Origin: Azolla caroliniana
Taxonomy: Eukaryota; Polypodiophyta
Length of the DNA: 64,000 nucleotides
Assembly (NCBI GenBank): GCA_043228905.1
Contig: JBHGNT010000001.1
Location: 23,188,001 to 23,252,000, forward strand
Reading direction: 5' to 3'
Below, in pieces: positions 46,565 through 56,384 of this stretch. Below the pieces are notes generated by a model that was not told the origin of the DNA, searched no databases, and saw only the letters and a list, made by a program, of their open reading frames with translations. The position numbers were made by a program, and so were the translations under genes. Each line of letters starts with the position of its first letter. Position 1 is the first letter of the stretch.

Positions 46565-46753
46565 AGAGAACCTGCCACCAATGCCACTGACCATAACCAG
46601 AAGATGTTTGTTTGAATGATTGGCAGCGATGATGAGATCAGGGTCTTCATCTTCATCTTCATCTCCATCTTCATCTTCTTCTTCATCTTCTTCTTCTTCT
46701 GCATCTCCTCCTTCACCATGAGAATATGGATGAGGCTTTTGTAGGAAACCCAT
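41516..46753 (-). CDS. DUF676 / ROG1-like alpha/beta-hydrolase lipase, 10 exons, about 370 residues
   Basis: DUF676 serine esterases hydrolyse acyl esters of lipids; yeast Rog1 is a monoacylglycerol lipase. Common exons on the minus strand: 44974-45041, 44536-44606, 43683-43928, 43435-43598, 43278-43333, 42989-43041, 42788-42893, 42157-42254 and 41516-41587. The first exon is either 45449-45627 or 46572-46753. With the proximal one the CDS is 1113 nt (370 residues), and all phases close. Signatures are ASNWKFAADQF, LTFDGVDVMGHRLAEE, the nucleophile elbow FVAHSLGGLVARYAIG (Ser about 126), VTVATPHIGS, FLTDGD, YDHMVGWRTATFRRE and the end ADVIAHIIDNFVL. The catalytic His is probably in the AAHNTIQV region. 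No transmembrane segment is obvious. The exon at 43278-43333 must use the donor at 43,277, which restores NVSYDHMVGW. The gene looks intact. Confidence 0.93.
45449..45627 (-). CDS. Lipase proximal first exon (1b), Ser/His/Arg-rich N-terminus
   Basis: Starts MANLHLPHLRDSTGTHGFF and ends HKDSAYHLVIMVNGIVG before GGC AG and a GT donor, in exactly the same phase as exon 1a. Both exons encode the first hydrolase strand (H-L-[VL]-x-M-V-x-G-I). The N-terminus is rich in Ser, His and Arg with few acidic residues, so it could be an organelle-targeting peptide. That is only an inference. Confidence 0.75.
46487..46566. repeat. (GA)n microsatellite and neighbouring simple repeats
   Basis: Long (GA)n lies at 46,487-46,566, in the lipase intron right after exon 1a. 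Nearby are (GT)n at about 46,193-46,220, ACATAC repeats at 46,804-46,828, (CT)n at 46,832-46,858 and (CTT)n at 46,873-46,912. Another (GA)n lies at 45,775-45,804. All crowd around the lipase first exons and their likely promoters. Confidence 0.9.
46572..46753 (-). CDS. Lipase distal first exon (1a), acidic N-terminus
   Basis: Starts MGFLQKPHPYSHGEGG and continues into an uninterrupted Glu/Asp tract of about 20 residues coded by a GAA/GAT microsatellite, then DLIIAANHSNKHLLVMVSGI, ending GGC AG before a GT donor. This joins in phase to exon 2 (AG+T GCT AGC AAC). An in-frame ATG 36 nt upstream (46,789) adds MIC and nine threonines coded by an ACT microsatellite; I prefer 46,753. Confidence 0.7.
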
Positions 46754-46823
46754 AGTAGTTGTAGTAGTAGTAGTGGTAGTGCATATCAAGTTTCAACAGT
46801 ACCTACACATACATACATACATA

Positions 46824-46859
<36 letters not shown>

Positions 46860-46959
46860 GAGGAAATCAGCCTTCTTCTTCTTCTTCTTCTTCTTCTTCT
46901 TCTTCTTCTTCGTCTGCTCGTAATGTATGTAATGTATGTACATAATATAATGTAATGTA

Positions 46960-47496
46960 TGTTACATGCTCGTGTCTAACTACATACAATGATACTACCA
47001 AATATGTACATACTAAAGAGTGGAAGTGAAGGGAATGGCGGGGCACGGACAGTGCAGGTCACTCAGCTGAGGCCCCGTGCGATCTGCACCGTCCTCCGAT
47101 GTGGATAAATAAATAAATAAAGCCGACCGACTCAAAGCTTGCCATTCAAAAAACTTCAAAAAATTAAAACTAATAACGTCATTAAACTAGTTAAATGATG
47201 CCTAAATGGTTAGTGTTATTTTTAGGATTTTATAGGCATAGAGTTCGAATCTTCTTCTTCAACTTCTTTCTTTTTTAGGGTTTCGACGTTTAGTTTAGAG
47301 TATGTATTCACTTTTCACTTCATTTACATTTAAGGGGCCCTAATAGCGGTATTGAATTCAACACCTTCATTATTAAATGTGTTCATGGTGTCGTAATAGG
47401 GTCAATTTGTCCTCATCAAACACTTAACCATATGTTGTTGATTGTACCTTTGTGCCCTAGTATATAACTAAACATTTGCAAACTTTGATTGATGCA
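46960..47496. other. Spacer with a SINE-like fragment
   Basis: No gene is seen. At about 47,195-47,260 the order TAAATGGTTAGTGTT and then GCATAGAGTTCGAATCTTC resembles tRNA A and B boxes and suggests a short tRNA-derived SINE piece. Confidence 0.4.
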
Positions 47497-50400
47497 GGTC
47501 GTCACGGACAAGTAGACAAGGCTCAATACTAAGAGAGAGAGAGAGAGAGAGAGCGAGAGAGCATATGCAAGAGAACAATAACTAAATTATGCTTCCGTAA
47601 TTGGTGTTATTCACCTTGACTAAGCCCAAGGTGAACCCCTGTATTTATACATGTTTTGTGGGCTCTAAATGTAGTTCCATGCAAAGACTCATTCTCATGC
47701 ACAAGCTTTTGGAATGTTCCAACTTTTAAAATCTCCTACACGTAGAATATATCGTCTACAATAATCTACTATGGTAACATGACCATGTTGGATGTGTTGG
47801 TTAAAACATATCGATTGATTATAATATAGTAGGTCAAATGAGTTTGAACCCATGACATGACGGTTGTCATGTCCATGACATTATCCCCCCTCTAAGGTCG
47901 CCGTCTCCAAAGATGCCTCTCCGGTTTTTGTGGATATTGGTGATGAAATGCATGAACAACATCCGGTGCATTCTCCAAGTGTTGGGTAGGTTCCCAAGTT
48001 GCCTCTGAAATGGGATACCCTTTCCATAGGACTAAGTATTGAAGTTGTTGTCAATACCAATGAGAGTTTAGAATCTTGTCCACCTCATACTCCTCACCTA
48101 TGGAAAGCTCAATTGGGGGTGGAGGTGGAGAGCGCCTTCCAGGAATAGTGGATGGATGGATGATGAGGTTCAAGAAGAGAGGCATGGAAGACATTATCAA
48201 TCCGGAAATGTGGAGGAAGTTCCGGCCGAAAAGTGATGGGGTTGATACACTCAATGATGTGGAAAGGCCCCAAGTTCTTGTAGTCCAACTTTCCACAATG
48301 TCAAGTAGTGTCAACATGGCGACGTAAGAGCCAAACTTGATCACCAACTACAAAGGAGGGTGTGAAAAATGGGGTGACCCTAGTTGAACCATGTAGTGTA
48401 TTATTATATGTGAACTTTGGTAGGGGTAGGAGGTCAATCCAATCATCTTGTGGGTAGCTAAGCGAGCATCGAAAGTATTACTCGAGAATTTGGTTCACCT
48501 ACTCAGTTTGTCCATCGGTTTGAGGATGATAGGACGAAGACAAATTCAATGTTGTGCCCAATGTTTGAAGAAGTCGTCGCCAAAAACGAGAGACAAATTG
48601 GGGTCCACGATCTGAGGTGACATCATCCGGGACCCCATGAAGCCGCACCACATTCTTTAAAAATAGATCAGTTGTTGCTTCTACTAAAATAGTCTTTGCA
48701 TAGGGGGAAAAATGAGCCATGTTTGTAAATCAGTCTACCATGATGAGCATTGTGTCATATCCGTGGTCTAGAGGCAAGTTCGTGATGAAATCCATGGAAA
48801 TTGATGCTCAAGGCCAGTTTGGGAATGGGAAGTGGTTGGAGCAACCCGTATGGTCTATGGTGAACAACTTTGGATCGAGCACAAGTATCACATGTTGTGA
48901 TGAATTCCTTGACGAACTTCCACGGTTGAGGCCACCAATATCCTCGTTAGATTAATTCGAGTGTCTTTGTAATGCCAAAATGGTCAGCCAAGGGGTCGTC
49001 ATGACACTTTTGGAGAACTTGAGTTCAACACCGGCCCTCCAGAACATATAAGAGCTGGTCTCGGTAAAGCAGTCCCCCTCGAATATGAAGCGATCAAGGT
49101 CTTCCTTGCTCTTGGGTTTAGACGGATCAATAAGACCTTCCTTAATTGCATTGGTGAATTTGTCGGTGGGAAATGGTTTGGCTATCTCCTCAAGCAAAGC
49201 ATCGTCATGGAGCATGCATGTGGCGAAGAATTGGAATTGATCTGGTTTTAGCAAACATTGAGATTGTTGAACATAGGCATCATCCCTTGGGCCCAACTCG
49301 AAATCCAAGCGTCGTGAAAGAGCATAAGCATTCATGTTTTGTGCCTCCAATCGAAAGACAATTTCAAAGTCATAGTCGGCTAAGAACGTTGACAAGCGAG
49401 CCTGTCATCGATTCAAAGTACAGGTGTTGAGAAATACAATAAATTTTTATGATCTGTTATTACCTGAACCCGATGTTGCGCCCCAACCAAGTAAGCTCTC
49501 CACTCTATGAAAGCTACCGCTATAGCAGCGAGCTCCTTGTCGTAGATGGGATAGTTGATTTCTTGAGCTGTGAATTTTCGGGAGTAGTATGCCACCGGAT
49601 GTAGGATGCCATCATCATCGGGTTGGGATAAGATGGCACCAATGGCAAAGTCAGAGGCATCTGTTTCAACTTGAAAAGGCTTAGTGGGATCGACGTGAAG
49701 GAGGATTGGAGCTCGGGTGAAAACTTCCTTGAGTAGGTCGAAGACATGTTGAGCAGATGGAGTCCATTGAAACAACATCCCTTTACAAATAAGCTCAATC
49801 AAGGGTTGGACTATGACGGAGAACCCTTGATAAATCACCGATAGAAATTTGCGAAACCAAGGAACGATTGGACATCCTTTACTCGTTTTGGAGTGGCCCA
49901 TTCTTGGATAATCTTGATTTTCCTTGGATCCATGGTGATGCCTTGGGGTGAGATAACATAACCAAGAAATTCTATGGAATTGCGATCAAACTCACATTTT
50001 TCTCTCTTGGCATAGAGGCCATGCTCCCTGAGTTTCGAGAGAATCAATTGAACGTGGTGAGTATGCTCTTAAATGCTTGACGAGAAGACAAGAATGTCAT
50101 CAAGGTAGATAACGACAAAGTGATCGAGATATTCTCAAAATATGACGTTCATCATATTTTGAAAAATAGTTGGAGCATTGGTGAGTCCAAAAGGCATTAC
50201 CTTGTACTCGAAGTGTCTATATTGCATACGAAATGTTATTTTCCATTCATCACCAGGTTTAATCCGAACTAAGTTGCATACTCCCCCCCCGCAAGTCAAT
50301 CTTGGAGAAGACATGTGCACTACGAAGACAATCGAGGAGTTCTAGGATTAGAGGTAAAAGGTAGCGATTACGTATTGTGATTTTATTGAAGCCATGATAA

Positions 50401-50532
50401 TCCACACATAGTGTTGAAGACACCGTCATCTAATGTAGAACAAGATCAACACTCTTCTAGGATAAGATCGTACATGGATGCAAGATCATAGCTTTGATGG
50501 CAACATAGACAGAAAAAAAACAACTAGTACGC
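47497..50532 (-). mobile_element. Decayed Ty3/Gypsy chromovirus C: 3' LTR and most of pol
   Basis: On the minus strand, from the right, are RT ([44 protein letters not shown] at 50,135-50,420), RT/RNase H (VETDASDFAIGAILSQP, near 49,620), integrase (VTSDRGPQFVSRFW and SSYHPQTDGQTE at 48,499-48,630) and a chromodomain-linker remnant near 48,050-48,350. A purine tract and then an LTR starting TGTCATGGACATGACAACC (47,880 leftwards) follow. A TATA box (TGTATAAATACAGG) lies near 47,640. The LTR's far end near 47,497 is approximate. Several frameshifts break pol. The 5' part is cut off where element A begins. Confidence 0.85.
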
Positions 50533-51446
50533 TGTCGTGAAGATTCTGGGCCATGGTGAGAAACCGGGGAAAATCGGAAGAATCGGCGGGGTGGAGCATG
50601 TGCACTCACCCTTGTACAAACTGTGTAAATGATAGGGGTGCCATTATGGCACCGGACAATAGTTAATTCGGGACAGAGGATCCCATGTAATAAGGGATTT
50701 ATCCCACATTGTTACGCATCCCTCTCCTTGATCTATAAAAGGAAGGGAGCGCCCTTTGTAAAGGGGTTGCCCATTTTGAGTTAGGAGGGTATACCACTGA
50801 GGTCTAGGGTTTGGTAGTGTTCTTTTTCTTCATCTTATTCTTGTTCCCTTAGGGTTTCTACTTTGGCCTTTCACCCTATTTCGTTTAGGGTTTCATCTTG
50901 GCAACTTTCTTCTTCTTCTCACTTTCTTGTTTTCAGTTAGGGTTCTTCGACTTCTTGTCTGTTTAGGGTTTAGTTCGGTGATGAGCTTGTATGTTCTATG
51001 GGATTTGCTTCTGCTCGGTCTCTTGTGCAAGACCCCGCTTGGCGCAACGAGCCTGAGAGCTCCCCGTTCGGCGGCTTGGCAACAAACGGCTGTTGCAACC
51101 TAACCTACCTTGGTCCGGCTCGAAGCCGGACTTGTATCTTGCTTTTGTAATTATATATATAAAAGGTTGTGCATATTTGTGTTTCTATTGGTGTCGGGTG
51201 CGTTCCTTTCCCTTCGTTTCCTATACATAAGAGGCGTGTGTTGAGTCGATGTTGCGCGCGTGGTCTCTCTCTCTCCCTCTCTCGTGTTCGGTAGCCGCTG
51301 GTACGCGTCCGGAATTGCTTCGGTTTGCACCACAACTGGTGCAGTCGGGTCTAGATAGAAGTCGGCTTTTCGACACCCATCTCTTCCTCGTCCGAGAGCC
51401 TCGTGGTCCCGCCCCTTTCGACACGTACTCGTGGAAAACCGCGACA
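50533..51446 (+). repeat. 5' LTR of element A (914 bp)
   Basis: Starts TGTCGTGAAGATTCTGGGCC, has a TATA box (GATCTATAAAAGGAAGG) at about 50,740 and ends CCGCGACA. The next bases, TATTTGGTGAACCTGACG, would hold the primer site. The ends are perfect inverted TGTCG/CGACA. Confidence 0.8.
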
Positions 51447-51483
51447 TATTTGGTGAACCTGACGTGAAAGGCGGCAAGGGAGG

Positions 51484-52707
51484 ATGGAGTCAAAAGACGA
51501 TGACTTCGCGGAGATGGTGGCTGAAGTGGTGTTGGAGTTCAGACGAGTGGTGGTGAGATGGTAAGCGGCGCAACAAGCTATTGAGCGAGTGGTCGAAAGA
51601 GTCGGCTATTTCAACGGGGACAAAGTCCCATTCTACTTGGAACCCTACACTGCAGAAATGGAGGTGCGAGACGTAGACGAGGCGTTGAGGCCGGAGTTCT
51701 TCTGTCGGGTCGTCGTTGTCCGTATGCACGTGGAAGTGAAGGGGCTTCGAGAAGCTCATAGTTCGTGGGAGGCCTTCGAAGAGGCGCTCCTACAGGCATA
51801 TGGAGGACGGCGGAAGAGCTAGGGACGACACGACTTTGACTAGTGGGTTGCATCGGCGAAGACCCACCGGGGCGCCACGAAGGCGTTCCGACAGTTCAAG
51901 CGGCGGTTTGCTCGGCTCCCGGAGCGGGAGCAAAGTCTGGTGGGGGCGGCCAAAGTCCTGTTGTTCGTTAGGTCGATCGACCGAGCGGAATGGGAGGTTA
52001 TCGGGATTGAGCTCGAAGACGATGACAGAGTGAATGGCCTTACCGAGGAATGGTCGGAAGTCGAATGAGTATGCCGACGGTTGGACGAGGAACGGTCCGC
52101 GAAAGGCAAAGGGAAGATAATGCACGACGCCGTGTCATCACGGAAGGAAGCGGGCACACAACAAGAAGGATCGGCGAAGCTCGATGTCGAAGCCTTGGTC
52201 TGGGAAGCGTACAAGGCTCTGAAGGTGATGGTCGAAGAAGAAGAGAGATCTGGCACGCAGACGGATTCCAGAGACTCAGAGCAAGTCGGCCTTCCGGACA
52301 AGGCGGACATGGCCCAAGCAGAGGCCGAGGAATGGTACCACGGTACCACGGGAGAGGATGTGGAGCGAGACGCCCTCTCGACTTGTGGAGAAAGACCGAC
52401 CAAGGAGGAGGTCGGGAGTGGAGAAGAGCCCTCCACACCAATTCCGGAGACTTCGGCAGTTGAGCCCGTGTGCCGGCATAAGAGTGGAGAGATGGAAGGT
52501 GCCAGCGAGGAGTCCTGGCACGACGCCAACGACGAAGGATGTGAAATAGCTTGTGAGGAGCTCGAGGACAGAGCCGCAACAGAGAGGAAAGAGGAAATGA
52601 GAGCCGGCGCCAAAGGGAGCGGAATCGGAAGACGACCTGACTGGGGATCGAACTGGTCGGCGTTCCGATTCGAGTGGAGCACGATCTGGATGTGGATAGT
52701 TCAATAG
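51484..52707 (+). pseudogene. Gag-like frame of element A with four stops
   Basis: One frame runs from ATG 51,484 (MESKDDDFAEMVAEVV) through VERVGYFNGDKVPFYLEPY, MEVRDVDEALRPEFFCRV, SSWEAFEEALLQAYGG, RRFARLPEREQSLVGAAKVL, FVRSIDRAEWEVIGIELED and DEERSAKGKGKIMHDAVSS. This is the layout of a retrotransposon gag domain. Stops lie near 51,562, 51,820, 51,838 and 52,066. At least two look like C-to-T changes (the FD-stop-WVAS site from CAG, and the VE-stop-VCRR site from CGA). The C-terminal part is charged and repetitive, and I see no zinc knuckle. Confidence 0.65.
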
Positions 52708-54905
52708 GGGCAAGGTTCGGTATGAAGGTGCCGATAGAGAAGAGGGCACGGGACGAGCCGCCCTCTTTTACATGGGGAGAAAGACCGACCGAGCGAAGTT
52801 CGGGAATCGGGAAGAAGATGATCGAGAGTACAAAACGAGTCCGGCGGGATCGACATCGGAGCCGAAACTCCGGACATTAGAGAATCAAGCCCAGGCGGGG
52901 CTTGATCGATCATAGAGTGGATGGTTTCCACCGACACCACTAAACGGGTCGGTGGCCTGGGACAAGTCGTCGAGAGTCATTACGAAATCGGTATCCCCAC
53001 ATCTTGACTGGAGACTTCGGCAGTTCGGGTGGCGCGACAACGTGAGACCGAAAGAGAAGGGAGATGGTGGGGAAGTGCAAGGAAGGAGGTTGACGGCGGC
53101 GAGGAGAAACGAAAGAGGCGGTTGACTGAAGTATGGGTCCTCCACAGTCGTTCCCGAGACTTAGGCGGTTGCGTTCGAGAACCAACGGAAGACCTAAGAG
53201 ACGGAAAGTGGTGGCGAGGACGCGGAGGTCACGACCAATACCACCGATCCGGAAGCGAAGAATGAAGACAAGTCCTAGGGGTCACCTCACATCAGGCTAG
53301 AGACTTCGACTTAGATCTGACGTAAGACCAAGATACTGACGATGGCAGCAGGAGAACGAGACCCGGTGATTCAGAGAGTGATGGATGGACCCGGATGAGA
53401 ATCGAGCGGAGCGGACTTCTGGATAACCAATCTGGAACGGAGGAAGAGGCAGGCCTACGGGGAGGCCGGAACACGGTACAATGGTACCACGGGAGAAGGT
53501 GTGGAGCGAGCCACCCTCTCGACACGCAGAGAAGGAAGACCCGGGATAGGGTCGGAAAGACGGGAGGCCCAAGGAGGATCCTTCACACCAATCTAGAGAG
53601 GTTCGGCGGTCAGCAGCGGAGCTGACGTAAGACCAAGAGACTGACGGTGGCGGCAAGGGGATGAGGGCAAAGGCAGCGATAGGACGGTCCTATGGGATCC
53701 TCACACCGATCCAGAGACACCGGCAGTACAAGCCGACATGGCAACGTGAGATCGAGTGAGAAGGAAGGTGGCGGCAGGAAAAGGGAACCGGTGATGCAGG
53801 AAGTGTGGATGGGCGATCTTATGACGATCCTCACACCGATCTAGAGACTCCGGTAGTCGACCCAAGAGCCGGCATGAGACCTAGAAAGAAGGACGGTAGT
53901 GGCAGGTGAACGGGATCCGACAAAGCAAGGGCCGAAAGAACGGAAAGAGGTATCAGGCCGGCGACGTGGCCACGAACAAGATACTGACTTGACCGACAGA
54001 GTCGGCAAGACAAAGATCGGACGCACTCGGTACACCAGTCGATGACCCAACAAATCGGAGGCCCAAGAAGGATCCTTTACATGTGTATGGAGACCCCGAC
54101 AGTTTGGCCGACGTGGCAATGAGGGTAATGGAAGGTGGCGGCAAGGTGACGGCAAGGTGACGGCAAGGTGACGAAGGTGGCAACATCGGAAGCACTGAAT
54201 AATTGAGGTGTCATGCAAGAAGAAAGTGGCCAAGCAGGCTACTACGTGGTGTTCCTCGAACGCGGAGGACACCGGTACGCGGAGAGGCGGCGATGCACGA
54301 TCTAGCCAGGCGAGGGCCCGACGACGCGTGCATGGGAAGTAACCGGAGTTCGGAACGGGCATAGCCGAACACGGGAAGGGGATGCGCGGCACACAGAGGT
54401 GCCAGAGCGGGAATACAGGCACAAAGATGGGTTGTCGGTCCAGGTGATCTCGCGTAGAAGGCCGGAGAGGGATCCTCCACACTGGTTCCGGAGACCTTAG
54501 CAGTTCGGCCGTTGTGGCAATGTATGACCAAGGAGAAGGTAGGTGGCGGCAAGGGGACTAAGGCGGTGAAGATCAGTACGGAATGTGAATCGGGACGACG
54601 CGAAGGTCGATGGAGGCCAAGCGGGCCATCACGGGTGCTCCTCGGACAGAGGACATAGCGTATCCGAAGGAATGAGAAGCGTGCATGCGGTCGATAGAAG
54701 GGCCAACGGGGAAGCACGCACACTACGGGATCACGACGAATGGCCTATCGACAGGTCGAACAAGCCTACGGGGAGGCAAACGTGGAGAAGGAACCGGGGC
54801 CGACGGTTCGGACCGGCGAGGCCTACGCAACAGTCAGAATGCGGATTACGGAAGACCGGTTCCTCACCGGCCGGAATCTCTCACCCTTCACCGAACTTGG
54901 CACGT
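52330..54905 (+). repeat. GC-rich modular repeat interior of element A
   Basis: About ten degenerate modules share a core: GGATCCT(C)CACACC, then GAGACTCCGGCAGT, then GTGGCAACGTGAGACC and GGTGGCGGCAAGG. Cores lie near 52,443, 53,008, 53,157, 53,303, 53,597, 53,715, 53,845, 54,093 and 54,495. Other recurring pieces are GGAATGGTACCACGG, GCCCTCTCGAC and GAGAAAGACCGACC. Open frames here occur on both strands with no protein motifs, which is typical of GC-rich non-coding DNA. Confidence 0.7.
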
Positions 54906-54910
54906 ACTGG

Positions 54911-56369
54911 TGTCGTGGTATTCCGCGGGTACATGTAGGATCCAAGGTAGGACCGCGGGGGTCTTGGACCAGGGAGTAGAGGGTACCAGGAGACTGACTC
55001 CCTTCGTGGCCAACCGCACCAGAGTAGCACAAAACCGGAATGTTATTGGTTTGGGTACAGGAGGCTGCTGAGCAGAAAAGAGGGCGAGATGGATAGAGAG
55101 AGAGAGCACGCACACACACAACATTGGCCTAACTCACGCCCTTATGTACAGAAATGAAAGAAAGAGAACACTAAAGATACCCACACAAGCACCGAAACGC
55201 AGAACCTTCCACATGTAAATTTACAAGAACAAGCTACAATACCGGTTTCGAGCCGGACCTAGGAAGCTCAAGATACAACGATTGTCTACTGCCAAGCCGC
55301 TGGTTAGGGAGCTCTCAAGCTCATTGCGCCTAGCGGGGTCTTGCGCAGGAGACAAGGCTGAAACAGAACCGCTAGATGTGAGGACTCGCTCGCACAAAAC
55401 GACGAAGAAGAAGCAGAACTAGATGAAACCCTAGGCAAGAGAAAATCAAGAGAGAAAATAAAGAGAGAAAATAAAGAGAAAGAAAACTAACTTACTTCGA
55501 ACCTAACGGTATACCCTTCTAACTCAAAATGGGCAAGCCCTCTACAAGGGACCCTCCCTTCCTTTTATAGAACAAGGAGATGGATGCGTTACAATGTGGG
55601 ATAAATCCTGAATTACATGGGATTCTCTGTCCCGACTTGACTCCTACTCGGCGCCCCTATTATTCACACGTTTTTACAAGGGTAAGTGCACATGATGCAC
55701 TCCACCGATTCTTCCGATATTCCCCGGTTTCTCACCATGGCCCGTGTTAGGATCTCGGTCCCTCCGAATGGGATATGGAGTACCCGACAATGGATGATGC
55801 AGACCCGGTGAGAACCGGATGTGGAGTACCCGACAACGGATGTTGTAGGCTCGGTGAGAACCTCTCGCCAGATGAAGGGACATATATGTAGATATGTTTT
55901 TGAGAGCCCATTGGAGCTATATCTGTAAATAGTCCTAATGTCATATTAGTATAAATGTGACCTAGGGCAAACAATGTTTATTATTATCATTCCTGATAGT
56001 TGCTGTTATCATCTTCATATAGTGTGATCAAGTGTAACAACTGTACATAAAGAAAGAGAGAGAGAGAGAGAGTGATACAGAGCATGTCTCTGTTGTAACC
56101 GCCGCCAGACGAAGATTGTGAGCAGGAGGTCGTTGCCTCTGTGCTCCTTGTTGTACTCATTGCATAATGATAGTTTGGAGTCTGTGGACTCCCATGGTTT
56201 TTCCCTCTCGGGGGTTTTCCACGTTAACATCCTGTGTATTCTCTTTCTGTTCGTGTACTTACCTCCATTCCCATTTCTTCTGTGTTTGATTGTCATCAAG
56301 TGATCTATGCTTTAGTTGTGGCCGGAGATTATTCCGCACATTTCTTAACAGCTTGGAATCTTCATGACA
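54911..56369 (-). repeat. 3' LTR of element B, split by a Copia solo LTR
   Basis: On the minus strand it starts TGTCATGAAGATTC and ends ACCACGACA. It carries the same TATAAAAGGAAGG box (near 55,560) as A's LTR. Without the 606-bp insert and one 5-bp duplication it is about 848 bp, against 914 bp for A. Confidence 0.8.
55745..56350 (+). mobile_element. Copia-type solo LTR (606 bp) inside B's LTR
   Basis: Runs TGTTAGGATC...TTCTTAACA with TGTTA/TAACA ends and the typical Copia LTR end block GGTTTTTCCCTC-GGGGGTTTTCCACG. On the plus strand GCCCG lies before it and GCTTG after it. These look like a decayed 5-bp duplication, and element A's LTR has a single copy (GCCCA on the plus-strand sense) at the empty site. 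A TATAAATG-like motif lies near 55,943. Confidence 0.85.
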
Positions 56370-56384
56370 TCTGCCCCCACCAAA

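Larger units (their letters stand above)
50533..54910 (+). mobile_element. Gag-only LTR retroelement A (non-autonomous), 3' end displaced by B
   Basis: The 5' LTR is at 50,533-51,446 (TGTCG...CGACA). It is followed by a gag-like frame (51,484-52,707, four stops) and about 2.2 kb of GC-rich modular repeats. No protease, RT or integrase is seen, so it fits the gag-carrying non-autonomous class (TR-GAG-like). It stops at 54,910, just before where copy B shows a purine tract and 3' LTR. At that point the outer end of B's LTR begins, so A's last bases and 3' LTR should lie beyond the right edge. It sits inside element C. Confidence 0.8.

Noticed and set aside
47195-47260. A functional tRNA gene suggested by the B-box-like GAGTTCGAATC
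   Set aside because: I could not fold an acceptor stem or anticodon arm; a SINE-derived fragment is more likely.
51840-52682. Long minus-strand open frame of 280 codons opposite gag of element A
   Set aside because: It is a GC-rich shadow of the gag-like frame and the modular repeats. It is low in complexity and has no protein motif.
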